Shown: positions 1 through 10,400 of the stretch, in pieces
Position numbering within the stretch: the first letter of the stretch is position 1
Layout: the number at the start of each line of letters is the position of its first letter
Source: Brachionus koreanus
Taxonomy: Eukaryota; Rotifera; Eurotatoria; Ploima; Brachionidae
Assembly (NCBI GenBank): GCA_016987375.1
Contig: PJRA01000152.1
Coordinates: 140,879-160,683 of the forward strand
Length of the DNA: 19,805 nucleotides
Reading direction: 5' to 3'
Notes under the pieces: model-generated
Databases searched by the model: none
The model's input: only the letters and a program-made list of their open reading frames with translations
What the model was told of the DNA's origin: nothing
Program-made: the position numbers and the translations under genes

Positions 1-56
1 AATGAAAAAGAAATATTTAAAGCTAAAGAGTACAAATTTATAAGAATTTTTTTTAA

Positions 57-62
57 TTTATT
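57..62 (-). terminator. Poly(A) signal for the Polo kinase gene
   Basis: The minus strand reads AATAAA about 30 nt downstream of the Polo stop codon (TAG at 94-92), the usual spacing for a short 3' UTR. It is the nearest canonical hexamer after the stop. Cleavage would fall near the left edge of the window. Confidence 0.55.
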
Positions 63-91
63 TTTTTCTTCTTTTTGGAAATTTTGTCGAT

Positions 92-3000
92 CTATGAGGT
101 AGATTTGTGACGACCCGAAATTTTCGATTGCATTATACGATCGACGATTGTTTTTGCGTATTTTAGACGAGTAAACACTTCTTTTGTACAACCAAACTTT
201 TCGATTAGTGAAAACTTGAATGTGCGATAGTCTCGTTTTTCGTCAATGTAAGTAACGGCACCCATAATTGGACAAACAATAATTTTTGTATGATCATGGA
301 AAAAATTTATCTAAAAAAACATTAAATAAATTTTGATTTAAATTTTAAAATTTTGTCCGATTACTTGAATGGTTCCATTGGACAGATGCAAAATAATTGC
401 GTTTCGGGTTCTTAACCATGTTCTCAAGAATGGTAAGCGAGACATCTCATCACCTGGACGAGGCGCGATACTTGCACCCGCCTAAACAAATAAATTGATT
501 TAAATTTTCTAATTATTTTAGACTTTTATAATTTTATTTTATTTTAATCTAATAAAATTATTTAATGCATTAAAACTTAACTTCAATTTTTTTTCGGTGC
601 TTTATATTAAATATATTTGACTGAGAATTAATAAGAGAACATATGTAGAATTTTATAAACATTTCAAAAACACATAGCGTATTTTTTTGCTAAAAAGCGT
701 CCTCCTAAGCCCCTCTTTTGTAACCTGAAGTAACTATGACTTTTTTTCATATTAATTATGTCTATAAAATATTTATGTACATTTAAGGTTCCAAAATTTT
801 TGTTTAAGAGACATTTTGGGAGTATTTTTAAGCAAGTAACTACGAGTTTAGTGGCTTTGATAGAAAATACTAGGCTTATTTGAAAAAATTCAGTAAAGAT
901 ATCAGGATAGCGTCAAATACAAAGTGTTTAAACCAAACTTAAATATATTTCTATAGTCATGCATCATCGATGGCTTCTTTACCAATATTGATGATTAAAA
1001 TTTTACAATCCATGTTATAAATTATCCAGAAGATTGAAGAGACAATCGGATACATGTATCAATTAAATAATCGATTTCATTTATATCAAGAACATATTAA
1101 TCCATCATTAATAAATAAAATAGAAAAAGGAAAATTTTTTATTTTTTAAAAATAAATTTATTTGTGAAAAATTGAATTCATACTTGACGAGCTTAGACAT
1201 TCTAAACAGTTAATTAGAAGTTGATAGTTAAAAATTTTAAATATTCAAACTCAACAAGAATGGGATATATCTTAAAAAAAAGTCTCAATAAAAATGCGTA
1301 TATGTTGAATTTAACTTGAATTTTACCACATGTAAATAAAATTTCAAAAAATAGCTTTTAACAACTAAAAATAGTGATTGAAATTTTTTAGAAAATGAAT
1401 AAATATTCAAAGAAAATTTTTAATTTATCTAATTTTAATGAGAAATCAGCCGAGCTTTCTAGTATTAATTAATTAACTAGAAAATAACTTAAAAATATAA
1501 ATTTATTCAAAAAAATTTGCTTTTAAAATCAATTAATCAAGGTATATCAAATGAAATATAGAAAAAAATTTTCATTTAACTAATATCATTCAGTTCGTCT
1601 ATAAAAGTGAATGCTAAATTCATAAATTCATAGCGATTCAAGTTGTAAATAGATTGATGCTTAATGTGAGGGAAAAATTCAAACAAAGCTAAGCAAATAG
1701 AGGCTCGGTTAAGCTTATGTTTTTTTTTAATTCAAAAACTATAAAATTATTAATTTAAAAAAAAAAACTAATTTTAAACCTATTAAACCTAAAATATTAT
1801 ATTATAAAATTTTTTTAGATCAAAAATTACTTTTAATAAGTGCTGGCTCATATAATCACGGAAGTATTTTAATAGAGTAATTTTTTTCTGTAACCAATCT
1901 GGATATGACTGAAGAGTATACAAATATTCGCTTCCATCTCTTTCAATATATTGTAAATTCCTTAAACAAAAAAGAAATTAGAAAAACAAATTAAACAAAG
2001 AAAAGAAAGTAAAATTTAAGAAAACTGACTCTCCACTTGAGCAAAGTATGAGCCTAGTAGAATCGTTGAATAGAACACCGACACTTTCATCACAAAGCTG
2101 ATAGCCAAGACCATATTTGTCCGAATAGTCAACCCATTTGCTTACCCAAAGCATGGGCACACAGGCTGGATCTTCAGCATCATCTAAAAAAATAAATAAA
2201 CTAGCCAAAAATTCAAGCAATGTGAAATCAAAATTTGATACCTATTCTCAACGGTTCTATTTCTGTCGGCTTGGCGACTATGACCGACGAAAGCTGCTGA
2301 TAAAGATCAGCAATGTAGTAGTCCTCGGGCGGTTCGTCATGTCTTTCCTGGCCATTGTCGACCTCGACCATTCGGTTTCGCTGTCCAGCGGCAGAAGCCT
2401 GTTGTCCTTGGGCTTGACCCTGGACTCCCGACGCAGCACTCTGGGCCCTGGAGTCCATTCGTCCGCCAATCAAACCGGACAAAACACCTACCGATTCGAT
2501 TCCGTTTGTTTGCGCCGACTTACCGTCTTTTTAAAAAAATTTTAAAATTAATTCAACTTTTTTTTTGTTGTCTAACCATTTATTTCCAATAGAGGCTTAC
2601 GAAGGGCAGAAGAAACTGAGCCGATGCCGCCATTCGATGCCATATTGTTTCCCATAATCATTTGATTGTTGCCATTATTGGACATTAGATTATTTGAGCA
2701 CGACATCATGTTCATTGACATTGGATGCATGCTGTTGTCACGGTCGAAACGTGGCGGCATCGACAAACAAGTTGTGGGCAATCTTGGAGGCAAGTAGCCT
2801 AGAAAATTTCAAAAATTTAAATAAATTTTTTTTTTTTTTTAATTAATAAAAAAAATTTCAAAATATTTTCGATTTTTTTTTTTTTAAATATTTCATAATT
2901 TAATTTTAGAGAAAAAAAAATAGTTTACCACTATAGAAAAACTCGTCTTGTAATATTTGACTCATACTAGGTCTTAGATTTGGATCTGCCTGCAAGAGAT

Positions 3001-3775
3001 TGTTGATTAGATTTTTGGCCGTTGAACTGACCTTGTTGGGCGGAATGTTGTACTCATTTTTTTTAATTTTGGCATACGTGTCCTTCAAACAACTGGTCTC
3101 GAAAGGAGGCTTGCCGATAAGCAAAGTGTACAATATGCATCCCAAAGACCAAACGTCTACTTCGTACGAGTGGCCTTTTTTGTTCAATACCTCAGGAGCA
3201 ATATAGTTTGGAGTGCCGCACAAGGTTTTTTTTCTCTCTCCTTCAAAGTCAACTTTAGTCGCTAGACCAAAATCGCCAATTTTTAACTCCATGTCATCGT
3301 TTAGAAACAAATTGCCCAATTTCAAATCTCTGTGAATTATTTTATTGTCGTGCAAATACTGGCACGCTTGAACTATTTGCCTCATAAAATATCGTGTCTC
3401 TGGCTCTGTGATAGCTTTGCGTCTCTTGTGCATTTCCATAAGACTTCGTCTACGACACAACTCCAATATTATGTACACATTGTGCTCGTCTTCGAAAAAC
3501 GAATAAAATTCGACTATATGCTGATGATGCACAGCCCGATGAATGGCTATTTCCTGGGTCATTTTCTCCTTTTGATGCTGTTTGGTCAACAATTGCTTGC
3601 TAACTATTTTGCCCGCATAAATCTCCTTGGTGTTCATTTCGGTGAGCTCGTAGCATCGGGCAAAGCCGCCCTTGCCGAGAAATTTTCCCTTCATGTACCT
3701 GTTTCCCGTCGACGGGTCGATTACGATGTCCGGGATGGGTATGTCCTCTTTGCGTCCGCTCTGTGATGATGACAT
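92..3775 (-). CDS. PLK1: Polo-like kinase 1 (Polo), complete, 7 exons
   Basis: Mitotic serine/threonine kinase acting at centrosomes, kinetochores and the midbody. Exons, 5' to 3' on the minus strand: 3775-2929, 2798-2577, 2526-2242, 2183-2030, 1960-1831, 481-365, 310-92. All introns are GT-AG and all phases agree, giving 657 residues against about 603 in human PLK1. Seen: glycine loop LGKGGFA (34-40), catalytic Lys56, HRD Asp150, DFG Asp168, and activation-loop Thr184 in KKTLCGTP. A destruction-box-like RKPL lies near 349. Polo box 1 has [10 protein letters not shown] (Trp468 matches human W414); polo box 2 has DHTK (His592/Lys594 match human H538/K540). A constant offset of 54 from human numbering supports the model. 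The extra length is in the linker: an Asn/Met-rich run near 305-340 and a Gln/Gly/Ala-rich run near 385-405. The start ATG at 3775 follows GACACA; no in-frame ATG lies upstream within the open frame. Confidence 0.96.
482..1830 (-). other. Long intron (1349 bp) in the polo-box region of the Polo gene
   Basis: It separates ...[12 protein letters not shown] from [12 protein letters not shown]. The donor is gtaatt and the acceptor tttgtttag, both at phase 0. The other Polo introns are 50-130 bp, so this one is 10-25 times larger. I see no coding segment, terminal repeat or RNA gene in it; it is AT-rich throughout with scattered homopolymer runs. Confidence 0.85.
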
Positions 3776-3840
3776 TGTGTCCTTGTATGGCCTAGTGTGT
3801 GTGTATGCGAATGTGTGCGTCCGTAACGGCAATGTAGTGG
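3776..3840 (-). promoter_or_regulatory. Likely Polo 5' UTR, preceded by an acceptor-like site
   Basis: Upstream of the Polo ATG the minus strand reads a pyrimidine/AT-rich stretch ending in ...ttaaaatttag at 3841, then 65 nt to the ATG. The AG could be the acceptor of a 5' UTR intron or a spliced-leader trans-splice site. No TATA box can be assigned. This is inference from the splice-site-like context only. Confidence 0.3.
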
Positions 3841-6300
3841 CTAAATTTTAATATATATCTAAAATATATATCCAAAGCAAAACAATGGGGCGCGCGCGAC
3901 TACTCTTGATCTCTTTAAAATATCTAAATGGGAGCGACAAGCGTTAGTTTTGCCTTTATTTCGCTCGAATCACCGAACAATGCCGACCAAAATATTATAA
4001 TTTCTCTGCTTAGTTGAATTTATTTAAGCTTAAAAGTTAAGAATTCTAATTTTTTCTCCCTAAATAAAGCAATGGAAAAAAACAATCAGCTAAGAAATTT
4101 TATTCATACACAGTTGAGAGCAAGCGCATAAAAGAAAATTAGACTAAATTTTATAAAATCTATACACAGCATTCATCGTCGATTTAGATCAGCTCGTTTT
4201 GTTTGTCTTAGTGTTCAATGTTGGACACTAGGTAAACATCCGACTGACCTGGACTAAATAGACTAGCTAGCAATCGATAAACTGCTTATAAATTATGATT
4301 CATCAATGGTCCAAGCTAGCTATTGACTTAAGACAAAAGAGATTACAAACAAGCACATAGCATCTTATTTCAAAGAAGTAGTTTTTTTTTTCTTTGTGAT
4401 TTGAAAGCATCGTGTAAAATAAATAATAATTTTTAAATAATTTTTTGTTTTTTTTTTTCTTCATACATGGTTCAGGATATGTTTTTTAACTAGTGCTTAA
4501 TCAGAATTTTTTGCAAGATATTTTTTTAGCAGAAAAGAGACTCAAAGCAAGTGAGAGAGAGCGAGAGTGAAAAACACCATTGTTGCAATGTGTGTACGAA
4601 AGATTATGGAGAGCGCCAACATAACCAGTTAATTGTCGCTTTTTATTTCTTATTATGCATAAATTAATAAAATAAAATTATGTTACACTTTGAAAAACCT
4701 TAAGAAATAAATGCATTTATTTATAGTTGAGATTTGAAAGAATAAATTTTAAAGATAAAATTGTACTCAAATATAATTAAGACTTTAGAATTTTACGACC
4801 ACATATGTTCAAATCTAAACACTTGAAAATTAAAAAATTCTTATTAGTCAACATTTACAAAAAAAAAAATTTTTTTTCTTAGAAGGGAAATCGGCTATCG
4901 AGTTTAACTTGGTAGCAATCTGAACATGACCTGATAAAATTCAATTGAAACTTAAATAAAATACAGCCTAATAGCCTAGATCCTAGCTTTTTATTATCAT
5001 TAAATTATTAAAAAAATTCTGTTTTGTTTTTTTTTTGAATTTTTAAAGAAGTCTTTGTTAAAAATTTTTACAATTTTAAAATAATTTCCTAAATTGCATT
5101 CAATTAAATAAATATCATTTTCAACAATTGCGTAATCATAAAATCTTATTTATCGATTTTTTGATTAATAAATTCTAAATTAAATGAGCATAAAATTTAG
5201 CCTCAAAAACATGAGTGATTTTTGTGAGAATTAAAATAGAAATAATTTTTTTTCTCATTGATACATTTTTAGAAATAAAAATCATCAACATTAAAAAAAA
5301 ATAGTGAATGGAAATATAGATTAGCATTAACGCGGATTATGTAAGATATGATTTAGAATAATCATAGTTTTATGTGCACTGAAGGGATTTATTTAAATTA
5401 ATTATTATTGTTTCGGTAAATAAAGCAATTAAATTAAACCATACGTGTATTTTAGCTTGTATCAATGTATATTCTTGGACTAAGTTTAATTGTTGTTGTT
5501 CGACAACTATCATAATTCTATGAATTTTTAACCTTAAAAATATTTTCAAAAACAAACTGTTGTATAAAAAATCGTATTTTGGCTTTATTTGTAGGTAATC
5601 CATTCGATTTAACTTTGTTTAATAGTTTAGAAAATAGAAAATTAGAGTCTAGCTAAAATTAGATCAATAGGAAACTAATTACGAAAAAATATCAAGTACT
5701 TTTTAGAAGAGTATTGTTCTTAAGAGTTTTCAAAAATTTACTAAAAAACAAAAAAATGCTTTAGCTAGCTAAAAAATTGTTTATAATTCAAATGGCTTGC
5801 TGGTGAACTTTTGGTTTTGTTTGAGTATTTCTGAGCAACAAGAAAGCTTAAGAAAAAAGTACTCTTAGATAGCTGTTTTTTTTATTTTTTTTGTAAAAAT
5901 AAATATATAAAATTTTTCCTATTTCATTGTAGGTTCAACAGTGAATTTTAATTTTAAATATATTAAGACGGATAAAGACGATAAACAAAGTGCTTGGAGA
6001 AAAATACACCTTGGAAAATTTTCAATTTTTTTTTTCTATACAATTACTTAAAATATATTTTTTTACTTGCAGCTGTAAATTTTAATATTTTTAGCTCAAA
6101 TTTCAAGCATTGTTGATTTTTATCAAGAAATCTATACTTATGGTTATTATTGGTTCATATTTAAAAATTCTTATTTTTTTATTATTTGTTCAGTTTTGTC
6201 TTGAAAATTAATCAAAATTAAAATTAAAAAGAAATTATTTGACTTTAACTTTCAATTTTCGTTCAAGACTATTTTTTTAATTAATTGTTTAGAAAAGGCC
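3841..6300. other. Intergenic region upstream of Polo, no gene recognised
   Basis: About 2.5 kb of AT-rich sequence. The first few hundred bases are somewhat richer in GC, with a GCGCGCGC run near 3890-3898, and would hold the Polo promoter. Around 4195-4350 there are short foldback motifs: TAGTGTTCAA opposite TTGGACACTA, and two AGCTAGC copies. A GAGAGAGAGCGAGAG purine run lies near 4553-4568. Short open frames here, including one on the minus strand at 5370-5603, have no recognisable domain and sit in low-complexity sequence. A short exon-like stretch on the plus strand at about 5933-6020 is reported as a finding. Confidence 0.6.
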
Positions 6301-6389
6301 AGAAAAGCACTTGAACATCAACCAGGCTTTTAGTATCATTCAAAACACAATAATTTGTTTTCCTTGTTCACTTTGTGTGAAGTACAAGG

Positions 6390-7075
6390 TCATTACTTAT
6401 GATTTACACTCAAGTTGATCTTTTGCCTTTACTTTTGCTTCTCTTCATGTCATTCCTATTCGATGAGCTCTTTCGTGATTGTTGACCTCTATGTTACAGC
6501 TGGTCTTCCTACCTTACGTCGCCCTTTGAAGGGCTTTTTTTGGTATCTTTTTTTCTTTCATTCCAAGCACAGGCCGAAGCCATCGCAGTCATTTGTTCTT
6601 AAAGTTTTGACTTAATAGCTCTAAATTTGTTCTTTTGTACAGTTCAATATTCGAAAGTGTCTCAGGCCAGTGTATCTCCAGAATCCTATGTAGGCTTCAA
6701 GTGCGGAATTGTTTAGTTCATATTTGTTTTGTCAGATTCAATGTTGGTTTTACTACTGAGTTATAGAGTTTGAGTTTTGTTTCCTTGCAATAGCTGGTTG
6801 ATTTCCATGCTGGTCGGAGTCTAGCAAAGGCACTTTTTACTTTAGCAAGTCTTTTTTTAACGTCTCTTTGTGTTCCCATCGCTGTCCTGATGGTGCTACC
6901 TAAGCATGTAAATTAGCTTACTCATTCGATTTGTGAACCATTAATTGTGATTGAGATACCCAATTTAGCGTTTAACAATCATCTAGGCAACGATTAAATT
7001 TAGTGTAGGGTACTGTCAGTGGTGGCCATAGGACCGCTAAAAAATGATATTGACCGTTTTGATGTCCGTCTACAA
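6390..7075 (-). mobile_element. Decayed 3' part of a LINE-type non-LTR retrotransposon, copy 1
   Basis: Read on the minus strand, this stretch encodes remnants typical of the C-terminal part of LINE endonuclease/reverse-transcriptase proteins after the catalytic core. In order: ITINGSQIE, CLGSTI, FARLRPAWKSTS, KLKLYNSVVKPTL, RILEIHWPETLSNIELYKR, LRWL, and a GRRKVGRPAVT segment. The reading is interrupted by stops (for example after IE and within KNK*LRWL) and by at least one frameshift near the GRP motif, so it is not functional. No endonuclease domain or RT catalytic motif is present, as expected of a 5'-truncated insertion. The 3' end near 6390 is shared with copy 2 at 16532-16735. The clade (RTE- or CR1-like) cannot be settled by eye. 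Confidence 0.8.
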
Positions 7076-7266
7076 AAATAAAATTTAAAAAAATTTTCTA
7101 ATATGAAAATTTGATAGATAAAAGAATTGAGTATAAGAAAAAAGTTAAAATTTAGAAAAAATAATTTTACCAAAATAAATCAACTAATATCTTTAAATTT
7201 GTGTATTAAAAGTTAAAAGCTAAATTTAACCTATGAATTGAATTTAATTAAAAAATATACATTTTC

Positions 7267-7397
<131 letters not shown>

Positions 7398-7437
7398 TAA
7401 ATTTACTAACAATGAGAGAATTTACGGTATCTATACA

Positions 7438-7443
7438 TTTTAT
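7438..7443 (-). terminator. Poly(A) signal for the CNBD2-like gene
   Basis: The minus strand reads AATAAA about 24 nt past the stop codon (TAA at 7469-7467). Cleavage 10-30 nt further would end the transcript at about 7410-7430, just before the Polo-like fragment that begins at 7390 on this strand. Confidence 0.55.
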
Positions 7444-7466
7444 TTTCAATAAATTATTTAAAAAAA

Positions 7467-10400
7467 TTATTTATATAATTTGACAAGAGAAGTTAACAAC
7501 TTTTTTTTATATTCCTTCCATTTTTCTATTTTATACAATTGCTCTCTTGCCTCGTCTTCAGAAACATATTTTTGATCAGCTCGCTCTAATTGCTGAACTT
7601 TACACAATGTCAACACATCAGCATGATGATAGAAAGACACTTTATTTATTAGCAAAAGTTCTGCTCCTTCACTAATTAAAATTATATTTTTTCTTCTGTC
7701 TGCCGATTTAGGAGCTAATTTTTTCGACAAATTTTCTATTTTTTGTTTTTCTTCACCAATTAATGGATACAAGCCCTTAAAAAGCAAAATTTTTTATATT
7801 GTATCCTAAAAATTGTCTCAAAAAAAGTTACAAATATGCTGCCTTTTTGAATTTTATCAACAACCACATAAGATAGTCTGTAATTTGGGCTAGGATTAAT
7901 TGCTGATCTTCTATTGGGAATTGCTTTGATGCTTTCATTTTGGTCTGAGTTTTGAGCTGGATGGTTTGAGGTATCGAATAATTTATTACTTGATAAACTT
8001 CTTTCCATATCATATTCTGATTTAACAAATTGATTTTCTAAGTAATCTGAATCTTTTTCTAGCGTAAAATTCGGTGTTTCTCTCCTAATACTGGCACTCA
8101 AATAAACACTATTTTGTCTAGTTACTTTTTCGTTACTAAAACTAATTGGTGGAAGAGTTGACTCGCGTTTGAGTTTAAATTCTTTAGTTGATTCTTGAAA
8201 ATTTTTTGATATTTTGAATTTATCTAGCATCATTCTGTCGGTTTCAAATTTGAAGTCCTAAATTATCAATATTATGTTAGTCTTTGTTTAAGTGATTAAT
8301 TAAAAAATAGATAGGTGTTTGTGAATTTTTTTGCGATCTCTTAACTATTCAATTAATTTTTGATTTTTCCAAAAAAAAAATTAAATTTTTTTTCATATTG
8401 ACTTTAATAGTTTTATTAGAATATGTTTAGACTTAGTTATATTAACACAAGAGTCATTTGACTCGTTTGAATAAAAAAAATTTAAATCCCCGTATCTTTT
8501 GAATAGATTTTTGAAATGAATATATCTTTTTTTATTTATTTAGATTTTAAAATATTCTTTAAAAAATGATATAACTTTATAAAATTATTAAATTTTTTTT
8601 TAATATATTTATGAATTAAAAAAACGTGAAAAAAATGCTTCTAGTGTTAAAGAAAATTTAAAAAAAAAATAAAAAAAACTCTGAATCTAAAAAAATTCTA
8701 TTTTAGAAAAAGTAAATTAATAACACCTTTTTCCTATCTATATAATTAAATTTTTATAAAAAAAAGATATTTAATTTATTTTTTTTTTATTTAAAAATAT
8801 AGTTTGGGTTTAGACCCGGGCAGTTTGGAATGGATCTTAGTCCTTCCTTTCCAAAAAAAAGATATAGACTGTTGGATCATTTTTTTTTCATTTATGCATC
8901 ATTTTGCATTTTAGCTATTTTATTACTGGATTAGCAGTCATAGCTTGATACCAGCCGTCGAAAAAATTATTTTTCTCTAAAAGAAATCATTTTCTTGTAC
9001 TTAATTTTTTTTATATCAACTTTTCATATTTTTTTAAAATCTTTTTTGTTTGCAGATGTGTATAAAGCGTACAAATTCGAAAAAAATATTCCTTTCAAAT
9101 TACATGAACTCACTGTGGTAAGTAAGCGTAATCTTACGTAACATAACGTAAAATATTTCAAATTTCAATAAAAATGCTTACGGTCAAAAAACTCAAAATC
9201 AAATTGCTTAAAGGAGATATTTTTTGTCAGTAGATAATTATTTTTTTACTAGATATTTTTTTAAATTAAAAATAGATAAAATCAAAAAGAAGTAAAAAAA
9301 GTTTTAAATAGAAGATATTTTTTTTTTCAAACATAGATAATTAAATAAAATGCTTTGAAAAAATAAAGTAATTGACACTTAATTACTATATATTACTATA
9401 ATTACTATATACTTAATTATATGCTGCCCTTTTTCATTATTGGCCTTGCTCAAGAGACTCTATAAATTCAGCAATGTTAACATCGTCGAAAACAGAGTTT
9501 GTTCTGCGATTAGATTGAATTTCTTCTATCTATCTCTTCAACATCATTACCACTATTATTAAGTTGACTGATTATTTACTGATAAGAGTACAGAAGTTAA
9601 GAAAGCTTTAGACATTTTATATTATAGCAAAGTTTAGTTCTGGTTATTTTTTTTGGAAGTATAATTCAAGGAGTTAAAAACCGCACTCTCTCGTTCGATT
9701 ATGCTGCACCATAAGTTAAGAAACGCATTTGAACCTTAGTTTAAGTGTCATCAAGACTCAATTTTAAAGTAATAATTTTTCAATTTTTTATTTCTTAATT
9801 TTTGGTGCCGCATCAAATGCAAAATTCAAAAAAACTAACTTTTAAAAAAATTATATAAATCATTTTTTTGAAAATAAATAATATTATTGCATTTGAGAGA
9901 TATACTTTGTTGCATGGTCCAAAGGTTTGTCTTAACTTATGGTGCAGCATAATCGAATGAGGAAATACTGTATATTATTATTTTTATCTTGTAACAAATA
10001 TTATTTATCTACAATTTAGTTTTTCTCCTTTTATAAATAAAATAATCTCCTAAAAAAATATTAATGAAAAACTATGCGATTGCAGAAAAAATTAAATTTT
10101 GAAAAATTTAGAGAATAAAAAGTTATAATTATTTTAATTCGTTATTATTTTTATAATTTAAAATCTTACCACAGTGAGTTCATGTAATTTTATGTTAAAT
10201 TTGGTAAGATAACGTAAAATTACGAAAACAAATGTAAGGCAATATATACAATTACCAAGGCAATATAAATCATTTTGCAATTAGTTCATTTTAAAACACT
10301 TCCCAAAATATAAATAAAAAAATTTATGCCATTAATAAAAATTAATTAATCATAGAAATTTTCCATTTTTTGGTAAAAATATATTTTAATATTTGGGATA

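Larger units (their letters stand above)
9097..10190. mobile_element. Outer inverted-repeat element, about 1.1 kb, perfect 26 bp arms
   Basis: The arm at 9097-9122 (core TACATGAACTCACTGTGG) recurs as an exact reverse complement at 10165-10190. Just inside the left arm and just outside the right arm lie short CGTAA-nn-TTACG stems (9127-9139 and 10214-10225) and a shared AACGTAAAAT motif. If the arms are trimmed to TACATG/CATGTA, a TA dinucleotide flanks each side, as in Tc1/mariner-type elements, but that superfamily call is a guess. A decayed coding stretch lies inside on the minus strand (about 9430-9560). Confidence 0.6.

Noticed and set aside
2138..2545. 135-residue open frame on the plus strand
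   Set aside because: It is the antisense shadow of Polo exons 3 and 4, which have the conserved linker and polo-box reading with correct splice phases.
3332..3766. 144-residue open frame on the plus strand
   Set aside because: It lies entirely opposite the Polo kinase exon. Its sequence has no recognisable domain, and the kinase motifs are on the other strand.
3776..3832. N-terminal extension of Polo upstream of the ATG at 3775
   Set aside because: The upstream open stretch starts with TTG, not ATG, and encodes a His/Thr-rich string unlike any Polo. The ATG at 3775 has a good context.
4195..4350. Foldback element near the Polo promoter
   Set aside because: The matches are short (8-10 bp), some are self-palindromic (TAGCTAGC), and no longer arm pair could be built.
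5370..5603. 77-residue open frame on the minus strand
   Set aside because: Low-complexity Ile/Leu/Asn composition in AT-rich sequence, with no splice partners and no family resemblance.
6415..6615. 66-residue open frame on the plus strand
   Set aside because: It is antisense to the LINE C-terminal remnant, which has the recognisable motifs.
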